In this document: positions 16,353 to 23,844 of the stretch, piece by piece
How the letters are laid out: the number at the start of each line of letters is the position of its first letter
Position numbering within the stretch: the stretch's first letter is position 1
Assembly: GCF_002846205.1 (NCBI RefSeq)
Contig: NZ_PHKV01000002.1
Coordinates: 62,001-126,000 of the forward strand
Direction: 5' to 3'
Source: Xanthomonas prunicola
Lineage (GTDB): Bacteria > Pseudomonadota > Gammaproteobacteria > Xanthomonadales > Xanthomonadaceae
Length of the DNA: 64,000 nucleotides
Translations under genes and position numbers: made by a program
The notes under the pieces: generated by a model
What the model saw: only the letters and a program-made list of their open reading frames with translations
Told to the model about the DNA's origin: nothing
The model's database searches: none

Positions 16353-17384
16353 TTACAGCGAATGCACAAACATCAGGTTGTAGGTATTGCCCGCCACCGA
16401 GTTCTCAACATCGATGGGGAGATAGACATTGAAGTTGAGCAGGTTCTTTTCATCAAAACGCCAGGACATCCCGGGGCCCGCATAGAACTGCCTGCGCTTG
16501 CTGTCCGGCACGCGCTCGCCATTGGTGCGGTTGTCCTTTAGCTGCTGCAGATAAAACCCATTAACGCCTACGCGCAGCTGTTCGGTGACCTTGACCGAAC
16601 TGGCGAAGTTGACCCAGAGCGCATCGCCGGCCTGGCCGTTGCGAAACTGGAACCCGGCAATCGGCGGCACACCGCCGGCGCGGCTGGTGCGAAAGTTGTA
16701 GAGGTAATTCACCCGCCCGCTGATTTCCCAGTTGTCGGTGGGTTGCACGGTAAAGGCCCAGTGCGGAACGACCGACCAGAAACCCGTGCTCTGGTTGATG
16801 GCGACATCGCGATCGAACTTGCCCACGGGTGCGAATGCGTCGACGGCAAATCGCTGAATGAAGAACGGCCGCCCATCGCGCATCACCGGTGGCATCTGCA
16901 GCGCCAGCCCGAACGAGATGTCGCCTATGCCTAGGCCATTGCTGCTCAAGCGCACCGGGCTATCGGCAGCGAAAGAGGTGTCGTAATTGACCAGCGGCAC
17001 GATGGCGTCGAAGCTCAACACACCGCCTTTCCAGGTGTATGGGGTGACGTAGATCAGCTGGGTCAATGCCACGCTGACGCCAACCTTGGGATCACGGAAC
17101 GCCGGCGAATTGTCGCCGTTCGCATTCTTGATCGCATCGAAATCGGAGTGCCGCAGATATTCGATGGCTGTCCATCCGGGTTTCATGGAACTGAAACCAT
17201 CGAAGAAGCTGGTACCGCCGAGGTTGATGCCCTGGGGTACCGCCGCAGTTTCCGGCACGGCCTGCGCCCATGCCGCTGGCGATGCCGCGGCAAGCAAGGC
17301 AGCGATGATCAATGCAGGTTGACGACGCGACAGCGCACGCGGCAACACGGAACCACAACGAATCGACGAACGGACGCGTTCCAC
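16353..17384 (-). CDS. Outer-membrane protein of the phenol MetA-pathway family
   Basis: A 343-residue predicted outer-membrane beta-barrel with an N-terminal signal peptide (ALIIAALLAAASPAAWAQA). The body alternates amphipathic strands typical of the MetA-pathway-of-phenol-degradation porin family (GINLGGTSFFDGF, VGVSVALTQLIYVTPYTW, FDAIVPLVNYDTSF, SGRVNYLYNFRTS) and ends in a hydrophobic residue pattern after YNLMFVHSL. Such proteins are linked to uptake of aromatic or hydrophobic compounds. No ATG lies close to the signal peptide; GTG at 17384 with GGAGA eight bases upstream is the best start. Probably the aromatic-acid entry channel of this cluster. Confidence 0.8.
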   Translation of the reverse strand: MERVRSSIRCGSVLPRALSRRQPALIIAALLAAASPAAWAQAVPETAAVPQGINLGGTSFFDGFSSMKPGWTAIEYLRHSDFDAIKNANGDNSPAFRDPKVGVSVALTQLIYVTPYTWKGGVLSFDAIVPLVNYDTSFAADSPVRLSSNGLGIGDISFGLALQMPPVMRDGRPFFIQRFAVDAFAPVGKFDRDVAINQSTGFWSVVPHWAFTVQPTDNWEISGRVNYLYNFRTSRAGGVPPIAGFQFRNGQAGDALWVNFASSVKVTEQLRVGVNGFYLQQLKDNRTNGERVPDSKRRQFYAGPGMSWRFDEKNLLNFNVYLPIDVENSVAGNTYNLMFVHSL

Positions 17385-17525
17385 TAGGCGAATCTCCGAT
17401 GCAGATGGATGGATGACTGCAATGCGCCGCGAGGGGAGAATGCGGTATTGCAAGACGGCGGCACGCGGCATGCGCCATCAGGACTGCGGTGCAGCTAATG
17501 TTGTTTTCTGCAGCGATGCGCTGAC

Positions 17526-17957
17526 TTAGCCGGTGCCGACACGCAGGAGCAGCGAACCGAGCCGCTGCTGGAACAGCCAGCGCCCCTGGTCGAGTACCAG
17601 CACATCATCGAAACTGCCCAGCAATGCCGGCGATTGCGCCGTCCACGGCGGCGGTGGGGAAGTATCGTCCGCGGTGTAAAGCAGTACGTGGCTATGCGCA
17701 TGCGCCGACGTGTGCGACTGGACACTGACCACCGTATTGAGCATCAGGTGGCACGTGGTGCGCGGCGGACGCTCGCGAAACGATTGCAAGATGGCCTCGC
17801 GCCCCCGCACAGGCGCATCCGGCGCACTGGGGCGCGCGAACACGCCATCGTCGGTAAACAACGCAGCGAGCCCAGCATGATCGTGGCGATCGTTGTACAG
17901 CGCGAACCGGCGGATCGCTTGCTCGCAGGCAATGATGATCGAGACATCTTCGTGCAT
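17526..17957 (-). CDS. SnoaL/NTF2-like protein
   Basis: A 143-residue protein with the alpha+beta cone fold of the NTF2/SnoaL superfamily: IACEQAIRRFALYNDRHDHAGLAALFTDDGVFARP at the N-terminus and the PVRGREAILQSFRERP segment are characteristic. Members include polyketide cyclases, dehydratases and small subunits of ring-hydroxylating dioxygenases. AAGGAGC precedes the ATG. It lies between the alpha/beta hydrolase and porin genes on the same strand, next to the ligBA cluster, so a role in aromatic metabolism is plausible but unproven. Confidence 0.8.
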   Translation of the reverse strand: MHEDVSIIIACEQAIRRFALYNDRHDHAGLAALFTDDGVFARPSAPDAPVRGREAILQSFRERPPRTTCHLMLNTVVSVQSHTSAHAHSHVLLYTADDTSPPPPWTAQSPALLGSFDDVLVLDQGRWLFQQRLGSLLLRVGTG

Positions 17958-18056
17958 GCAGCGCTCCTTAAGGTCTTACCAACGCGATCTGGATTGCCAT
18001 CCGGTGATGCGCGTCAGCACCAACCCGGTGACAGCGCACCGTCGGCCGGCGTGCCA

Positions 18057-18779
18057 TCACGCGGCCTGCAACCAGTCGCGCAGTGCGTCGTTGACGGCGG
18101 CAGGCGCTTCGACAGGTGCCATGTGCCCGCAGTCCTCGAAAATTGCCAGCTGCGCCTGCGGAATCTGCCGCGCCATGTCCTGATGCCGCGCCAAGGGGCT
18201 CCACGCGTCCTGTCGCCCGACCCCCAATAACGTGGGGCAGGCAATCTGCGCCAGGACCGGCGCCGCATCGGGACGCTCCAGCAAGGCGTTGGTCTGGCCG
18301 GCGAAGCTCTGCGCGCTCTGCCGCTGCACCATGGCCATCAAACCGTCCATTAGCTCGGTATCGGTGGTGTGATCGGGATGCAGCATCGGCGGCAACCAGC
18401 GCCGTGCCAGCGCTTGCATGCCCTGGGCGTGCGCCAGTCGTACCAGCGCCAGTCGCTCTTCGCGTTCGCCGTCGCGGCGCGGCGCGATGCCGGTGTCGAG
18501 CAATGCCAACCGCAGCACACGTGTGGGCGCCTGCCGCATGATTTCCAGCGCGACCCGTCCGCCCATCGAATGCCCGGCCAGCGCAAATTGCGGCGGCGCG
18601 ACGGCCAGGACATGCGCTGCCATGTGCGTGATGCTGTCGAACCCGGCGAAATCCACCACCTGCACATCGGCCAGATCGCGCAGCGCGGCACGCTGCGGTT
18701 GCCAGATGGCGGCGTCGCACAGCAAGCCGCACAACAGCAGCACTACCGGCTTGGACGAAGGGTGAGCGGACGAGATCAT
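18057..18779 (-). CDS. Alpha/beta-fold hydrolase
   Basis: A 240-residue serine hydrolase. The nucleophile elbow GHSMGG places Ser71; Asp191 in GVGRQDAWSP and His219 in EDCGHMAPVE complete the triad. The short lid and overall layout resemble enol-lactone and carboxylester hydrolases, although the substrate is unknown. It is the first gene of a same-strand set hydrolase-SnoaL-porin next to the aromatic dioxygenase genes, so it may cleave an aromatic ester or a ring-cleavage product. The ATG at 18779 has no strong ribosome binding site. Confidence 0.82.
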   Translation of the reverse strand: MISSAHPSSKPVVLLLCGLLCDAAIWQPQRAALRDLADVQVVDFAGFDSITHMAAHVLAVAPPQFALAGHSMGGRVALEIMRQAPTRVLRLALLDTGIAPRRDGEREERLALVRLAHAQGMQALARRWLPPMLHPDHTTDTELMDGLMAMVQRQSAQSFAGQTNALLERPDAAPVLAQIACPTLLGVGRQDAWSPLARHQDMARQIPQAQLAIFEDCGHMAPVEAPAAVNDALRDWLQAA

Positions 18780-18906
18780 GACGCGACTGTAGCCACGCCT
18801 GCCTCGTCCGTCGTATGGAACCTGCTGCCTCCGCTATATCTCTAAAGGCATACAAAGACTTCGCTGACAGTTGCCGATGCGGGTCACGGCGTCTGTCGTG
18901 GTGCGA

Positions 18907-20088
18907 TCACGCGCCGCCGGAGGCGCGCTTCCACAGCACATCGACCAGCGGCGGTAACTTGCCGGCCAGGCCAAGCACCGATCCGCGTAACAAGGTCAGG
19001 TGCATCTGGTCATTGGAAAACACCCTGTTGATCGCGTCGAAGCCGTACGCGGCAACGGTGTTTTCGCTACGCCGGGTGCGTGCCCAGCGCTGCAGGCGAT
19101 GCGGCGCGGCCCAATCCGCACGCTTGGCGATCGCCTCGCACACCGTCTGACGCAACGCGGCCACATCGCGCAGGCCGAGGTTGACGCCCTGCCCGGCCAG
19201 CGGATGCACGACATGCGCGGCGTCGCCCAAGGTCAGTACGCGGCCGCTGACGTATTGCTGCACCAACTGCCGCTGCAGCGGGAAGGCGGTGCGCGCCGAC
19301 ACCACGCGCAAGTCGCCCAGGCGGGCAGCAAAAGCCTGGGTCAACTCGCGCGAGAACTCCAGATCGTCCAGCGAAAGCACACGCTCGGCGTCGGCATCCG
19401 GCAAGGTCCAGACGATCGAACTGCGCCCATCGGCGAACGGCAGAAATGCCAGCGGCCCGGTGGTCAAGAAGCGCTGCCAGGCGGTGGCCTGATGCGGGTG
19501 TTCGGTTTCCACGAAGGCAACCACGCCACGCTGTGCGTAGGCGTGCCGCGAGACTGGCAGCCCGGCAAGCTCGCGCAGGGTAGAGGCTGCGCCATCGGCG
19601 GCAATCGCCATTGCCGCTTCCAGCCGGCTGCCATCGTCCAGCCGCAGCCGCACGCTAGTGGCGTCCTGCTCCAGCTCGACCACGCGTGCAGGGCAATGCA
19701 CCTCGATGCCGGCCGCATGCACGGCTGCCCACAAGCGGTCGACCAGCACGTCGTTTTCAATGATCCAGCCCAGTTGCTCGCGCCCCAGCGTGTCGGCATC
19801 GAAGCCCAGCTCGCCACCACCAGCGGCGTCCCAGACCCGCATCCGCCGATACGGTTGCACGCGCGCGGCGCGTACCGCGTTCCACACGCCCAGACTGTCC
19901 AGCAACGCGGCGTTATCGGCGGCGAAGGCATAGACGCGCAGATCAGGTTGATCAGCGCGCCAGCGAGCCGGCTCGCGCCCTTCGACCAGGGCAACGCTCA
20001 GGCCGGCATCGGTCAACGCCAGCGCGCAGGCGGCGCCGACAACGCCACCGCCGACGATCACGGCATCACGCGTGCTGCGTCGGCTCAT
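18907..20088 (-). CDS. UbiH/UbiF/VisC-family FAD monooxygenase
   Basis: A 393-residue flavoprotein hydroxylase of the ubiquinone-biosynthesis family. The ADP-binding motif AVIVGGGVVGAACALAL is at the N-terminus, the central AADGAASTLRELAG motif contacts FAD and NADPH, and the C-terminal GDAAHVVHPLAGQGVNLGLRD binds the FAD ribityl chain. It probably hydroxylates the ubiquinone head group (UbiI- or UbiF-like position). Its ATG overlaps the last bases of the upstream ubiH gene by four, so the two are translationally coupled. Confidence 0.87.
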   Translation of the reverse strand: MSRRSTRDAVIVGGGVVGAACALALTDAGLSVALVEGREPARWRADQPDLRVYAFAADNAALLDSLGVWNAVRAARVQPYRRMRVWDAAGGGELGFDADTLGREQLGWIIENDVLVDRLWAAVHAAGIEVHCPARVVELEQDATSVRLRLDDGSRLEAAMAIAADGAASTLRELAGLPVSRHAYAQRGVVAFVETEHPHQATAWQRFLTTGPLAFLPFADGRSSIVWTLPDADAERVLSLDDLEFSRELTQAFAARLGDLRVVSARTAFPLQRQLVQQYVSGRVLTLGDAAHVVHPLAGQGVNLGLRDVAALRQTVCEAIAKRADWAAPHRLQRWARTRRSENTVAAYGFDAINRVFSNDQMHLTLLRGSVLGLAGKLPPLVDVLWKRASGGA

Positions 20089-21293
20089 GCGACGCCCCGG
20101 CAGAGCTGCGGCACATCGCCACGGAAGCCCATGGCACCGCCGACCAGCATCGACTGCAGCGGCGCTGCCTGTGAGGTCGCGAACAAGCCGAGGCTGCGCA
20201 ACGGCCGCAGCAAGGGTGCCGGGTTGCCGGTGAGCCGGGCCAGACCGCTGGAAAAACCGATGGTGTGCTCGCGGTCCACCCGACGCCGCGCCACATAGTC
20301 GGCCAGCAACGCGCCAGCACCGACATCGCTGCGATCGTGTTCGATCAATTCGGCAAGCGTCAGCGCATCGCGCAACCCCAGATTGAAGCCCTGCGCACCG
20401 ATCGGATGCAGCGTCTGCGCGGCATTGCCCAGCAGCACGACGCGCTCGGCGATGAGACTGTTGGCCAGCACCTGCACCAGCGGGTAGGCGCTGCGCTCGC
20501 CGCTGGCGATAAACCGCCCGGCGCGCCAGCCAGCGGCACGCTGCAGGCGGGCCAGCCAGCCAGCCTCATCGAGCGCAGCCACTGCCTCCGCCTCGGAGCG
20601 CGCCACGCAATGGATCGCGCCGTAATGGCGGTCGCCGCGTGGCAACAGGGCGGTTGGACCATGTTCGCCAAAACGCTCCCAGGCCGTGCCGTCGGGTGGT
20701 CGCGACGCACGTACGCGTGCCACGAACAGGGTCTGCAGGAAATCGTGGGCGTCGGTGCCGATATGCAGCAGCTCGCGCACCGCGCTATGGCTGCCATCCG
20801 CGCCGACCACCAGTTTGGCGTGGACACGCTGCTCACCAGTCTCGGTGGTCAGGCGCACCGCGCGCAGGCCGTCCTGCACTGGCTCTATGCCGATGCATCG
20901 CGCAGGGCGATAGCGGCGCAGATGGGTTAACTCGTCCAGGCGCGCCTGCAAGGCATCGCCGAAGTCGCGTGCCACCACCACCTGGCCGAAGGCGTCGCGG
21001 CCGTAATCGGCCGCGTCCAGTTGCACGCGACCGAAGTCACCGGCACGACTGACATGGATGCGCCGGATCGGCCCGGGCGGGCTGCGCAGCTTGGCCATCA
21101 CTCCAAGCGCGCCCAGCGCGTTCACGGTAGCCGCCGCAAAACTGAGGTTGCGTTGGTCAAACACCGCCGGCGGGGAGCCGGCCGGGGTGGCCTCCACCAA
21201 CCCGACATCCAGGCCGAGGCGGTCCAACGCAATCGCCAGGCTGGAGCCGACCAGGCCGCCGCCAACGATCAGAACGTCATGGGGAAGTGTCAT
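20085..21293 (-). CDS. ubiH: 2-octaprenyl-6-methoxyphenol hydroxylase UbiH
   Basis: FAD-dependent hydroxylase of 402 residues in ubiquinone biosynthesis. It has DVLIVGGGLVGSSLAIAL at the N-terminus, VVGADGSHSAVRELL centrally, and the C-terminal motif LLGNAAQTLHPIGAQGFNLGLRD, in which GNAAQ rather than GDAAH is typical of UbiH. The start at 21293 gives the usual short N-terminus before the FAD motif; the longer frame from 21392 was rejected. It is the promoter-proximal gene of a two-gene unit. Confidence 0.88.
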   Translation of the reverse strand: MTLPHDVLIVGGGLVGSSLAIALDRLGLDVGLVEATPAGSPPAVFDQRNLSFAAATVNALGALGVMAKLRSPPGPIRRIHVSRAGDFGRVQLDAADYGRDAFGQVVVARDFGDALQARLDELTHLRRYRPARCIGIEPVQDGLRAVRLTTETGEQRVHAKLVVGADGSHSAVRELLHIGTDAHDFLQTLFVARVRASRPPDGTAWERFGEHGPTALLPRGDRHYGAIHCVARSEAEAVAALDEAGWLARLQRAAGWRAGRFIASGERSAYPLVQVLANSLIAERVVLLGNAAQTLHPIGAQGFNLGLRDALTLAELIEHDRSDVGAGALLADYVARRRVDREHTIGFSSGLARLTGNPAPLLRPLRSLGLFATSQAAPLQSMLVGGAMGFRGDVPQLCRGVA

Positions 21294-21630
21294 GTCCACA
21301 TGATAAGCCTTCGCCCCCTGCGCGTTGCCGCCGCAAGGCGGGACATCTTGCCGCGCCCGCGGTCGTCTGCGCCTTGTGTGACTCAGGCGCACCGCAGCTG
21401 CCTACGCGCTCCCTACAAGCCACAGCGGCTACAAACAGGTCGCACGCAGTCGCCAGGTGGGTATGGACAGCGCCCAGGGACCGCAGCGTACACGTGGTAG
21501 ATGCCGATCCCGAGCACCGGCTGCGCCGCCTTGGGACTGGGCAGTCCTTTTGGTCGCTGCTCTTAACCCAAGCCGCGGGCGACGCCGCTCCGCGCTACAC
21601 TCGCTGGCCTGTGATCTGACTCCCTTCCGC
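21294..21630. other. Divergent intergenic region between ubiH and the BtuM-like gene
   Basis: About 340 bases holding the promoters of two divergent units. I looked for a cobalamin riboswitch before the BtuM-like gene (the conserved B12 box and the GCCACTG element) and did not find a convincing one. No small gene is supported. Confidence 0.45.
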
Positions 21631-22209
21631 ATGACTCCTCGCTCGCACGACACCCTGATTCTGAGTCTGCTGGCCGTGTTGATGGCGGCCACGCGGATCA
21701 ATCACTTCGCCCCGGTCCCTGATGCCTCCTGGGCGGTGTTCTTCATTGGTGGCTTTCATCTGGCTACGCGCACCAAGCTGGCGTTTGCGCTGCTGATGCT
21801 GCTCGCCGTGGCGGTGGATTGGCTGGTGATCACCCGGCAGGGCATGAGCTTCTGGCAGCACTACTGCGTGTCGCCGGCGTATTGGTGCCTGATCCCGGCG
21901 TACTTCGCGCTGTGGGCAGGCGGCGTGTGGCTGCGCCGGCACTATCACGGCGCGCAGTGGAGCGCGCTGGCCCGGCTGGTGCCCGCGCTACTGATCGCTG
22001 TGGCACTGTGCCAGCTGATCGCCCAGGGCAGCTTCTACTGGATCAGCGCCAGCGTGGCCGAACCGACCGTGGCTGGCTGGTTCAAGAATTACACCGACTG
22101 GCTGGGTCCCTACCTGCGCAGCGCCGCGCTCTACGTGGCGGCCGCCGCGGCAATCCAGGTGGCTGCCGAGCGTGGGGCCGCACCGCGCCGCCAGCCCCAC
22201 GCCGGCTAA
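21631..22209 (+). CDS. BtuM-like/DUF6580-like membrane protein, possible vitamin B12 transporter
   Basis: A 192-residue inner-membrane protein with about six hydrophobic segments. The N-terminal pattern TRINHFAPVPDASWAVFFIGG resembles S-component-type transporters. In BtuM, a solitary ECF-type S component, a Cys near position 80 binds the cobalt of cobalamin; here Cys79 sits in SFWQHYCVSPAYW after the second or third segment, an equivalent position. The next gene, four bases downstream, is a cobalamin adenosyltransferase, supporting a B12 uptake and activation pair. The family call is from pattern memory, not alignment. Confidence 0.6.
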   Translation: MTPRSHDTLILSLLAVLMAATRINHFAPVPDASWAVFFIGGFHLATRTKLAFALLMLLAVAVDWLVITRQGMSFWQHYCVSPAYWCLIPAYFALWAGGVWLRRHYHGAQWSALARLVPALLIAVALCQLIAQGSFYWISASVAEPTVAGWFKNYTDWLGPYLRSAALYVAAAAAIQVAAERGAAPRRQPHAG

Positions 22210-22212
22210 GCC

Positions 22213-22770
22213 ATGGGCAACCGACTCTCTCGTATCTATACCCGGACCGGCGACGACGGCAGCACCGGCCTGGGCGACGGCAGCCGGACCGGCAAGGACG
22301 CATTGCGCGTCAATGCCTACGGCACCGTGGACGAAGCCAATTCGGCCATCGGCGTGCTGCTGGCCGCACCCGGCGTGCCGGAGCCGATTGCCGCCTTGCT
22401 GACCACCGTGCAGCACCAGTTGTTCGACCTCGGCGGCGAGTTGTGCATCCCCGGCCACGCGGCCATCGACGCGGCCGACATCCAGGCGCTGGAGCGCCAG
22501 CTGGATGCCTTCAACGACACCCTGCCCGCACTGAAGGAATTCATTCTGCCGGCCGGGGGCGAAGCCGCCGCGCGCTGCCACCTTGCCCGCACCATCGTGC
22601 GCCGGGCCGAGCGCGAGACCGTCGCGCTGTCGCGTCAGGAAGCGGTGCGCAGCGAGGCGATCGGTTACCTCAACCGCTTGTCCGACCTGCTGTTCGTGCT
22701 GGCGCGCGTGCTGGCGCGTGCCGATGGTCAGCAGGAAGTCTTGTGGCGGCACGACCGCCGACGCGGTTGA
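22213..22770 (+). CDS. Cob(I)alamin adenosyltransferase, PduO type
   Basis: A 185-residue enzyme that transfers adenosyl from ATP to Co(I) corrinoid, making adenosylcobalamin. The PduO-type ATP site is clear: RIYTRTGDDGSTGLGDG at the N-terminus, VNAYGTVDEANSAIG, and the C-terminal RRAERETVAL, YLNRLSDLLFVLAR. It lies three bases after the BtuM-like membrane protein gene and is almost certainly co-transcribed, which couples corrinoid import to activation. Confidence 0.93.
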   Translation: MGNRLSRIYTRTGDDGSTGLGDGSRTGKDALRVNAYGTVDEANSAIGVLLAAPGVPEPIAALLTTVQHQLFDLGGELCIPGHAAIDAADIQALERQLDAFNDTLPALKEFILPAGGEAAARCHLARTIVRRAERETVALSRQEAVRSEAIGYLNRLSDLLFVLARVLARADGQQEVLWRHDRRRG

Positions 22771-22808
22771 GCATGTGCCAGCGTCGGCGCAGAGGCTAGA
22801 GTTGCCCC

Positions 22809-23717
22809 ATGTTGGTCTTTACCCATCCCGCCTGCCTCGGTCACGACGCCGGCCCTGAGCACCCGGAAAGCCCTGCCCGCCTGGAAGCGGTGGTCGACGC
22901 CCTGCGCGCCGCATTCCCGGATCTGGACTGGCGCGAGGCGCCGTTGGCCAAGCTGGGCGACCTGTGCCGCGTACACGAGCGCGAGCAGGTGGATTCGGTG
23001 CTGGAAACCGCCTTCGACGGCTATCGCCAGCTGGACGTGGACACGCGCATGGTGCCTGCCTCGCGCGCAGCCGCCTTGCGCGCCGCAGGTGCCGGCATCG
23101 CCGCGGTGGACGCGGTGATGCAGGACCAGACCCGCACCGCCTTCTGCGCAGTGCGCCCACCCGGCCACCACGCCACCGCACAGGTGTCGATGGGATTCTG
23201 CCTGTTCAACAACATTGCCGTGGCCGCCGCCCACGCGCGCGATCGGCATGGTCTTGAGCGCATCACCATCGTGGATTTTGACGTCCACCACGGCAATGGC
23301 ACGCAGGCGATCTTCGAGCGCGACCCGGCCGTGCAGTACCTGAGCACCCATCAGTCCGGGCTGTATCCGCATTCGGGCAGCGTGTACGAGCGTGGCGTCG
23401 GCAATATCCACAATCTGCTGCTGCCCCCGGGCAGCGACGGACTGCGCTTCCGCAATGTCTGGGAGGACGAGATGCTGCCGCTGGTCGATGCCTTCCGCCC
23501 GCAATTGATCCTGATCTCCGCCGGCTTCGATGCGCATTTGCGCGATCCGCTGGCCGACCTGATGCTCGACGACGACGATTTCGCCTGGCTCACCGGGGCG
23601 CTGCGCACCCTGGCCGACCGCCATGCGCGCGGCCGCGTGGTGTCGATGCTGGAAGGCGGCTACGACTTGCAGGCGCTGCGCGAAAGCAGCGTGGCGCACG
23701 TGGCGGCGCTGCGCTGA
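22809..23717 (+). CDS. Histone-deacetylase-family (acetylpolyamine amidohydrolase-like) protein
   Basis: A 302-residue zinc amidohydrolase of the HDAC/AcuC/AphA family. The charge-relay His pair is in RPPGHHA, the zinc ligands in VDFDVHHGNGT and SAGFDAHLRDPL, and the glycine-rich YxxGY-type stretch in LEGGYDL. Bacterial members deacetylate polyamines, acetyl-CoA synthetase or other small molecules; the substrate here is not known. It follows the adenosyltransferase gene by about 40 bases and may be read from the same transcript. Confidence 0.88.
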   Translation: MLVFTHPACLGHDAGPEHPESPARLEAVVDALRAAFPDLDWREAPLAKLGDLCRVHEREQVDSVLETAFDGYRQLDVDTRMVPASRAAALRAAGAGIAAVDAVMQDQTRTAFCAVRPPGHHATAQVSMGFCLFNNIAVAAAHARDRHGLERITIVDFDVHHGNGTQAIFERDPAVQYLSTHQSGLYPHSGSVYERGVGNIHNLLLPPGSDGLRFRNVWEDEMLPLVDAFRPQLILISAGFDAHLRDPLADLMLDDDDFAWLTGALRTLADRHARGRVVSMLEGGYDLQALRESSVAHVAALR

Positions 23718-23844
23718 ATCCCTGTCGGGGCGCCAGTCGCGCCACCGATTGCGATGAACCTCGCCCTCCCGATGCCGGCACTCTTCATTGCCCCTATGCG
23801 GGCTATGCGGCAAGCTAGTCGCCATTTTATTGGTTGACCCCCGC

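Noticed and set aside
21532..21552. GGACTG-GG-CAGTCC followed by TTTT, terminator-like
   Set aside because: The two-base loop is sterically impossible; with a realistic loop only four pairs remain, and there is no gene just upstream on that strand.
21294..21630. Possible cobalamin riboswitch before the BtuM-like gene
   Set aside because: The conserved B12 box and the other core elements could not be found.
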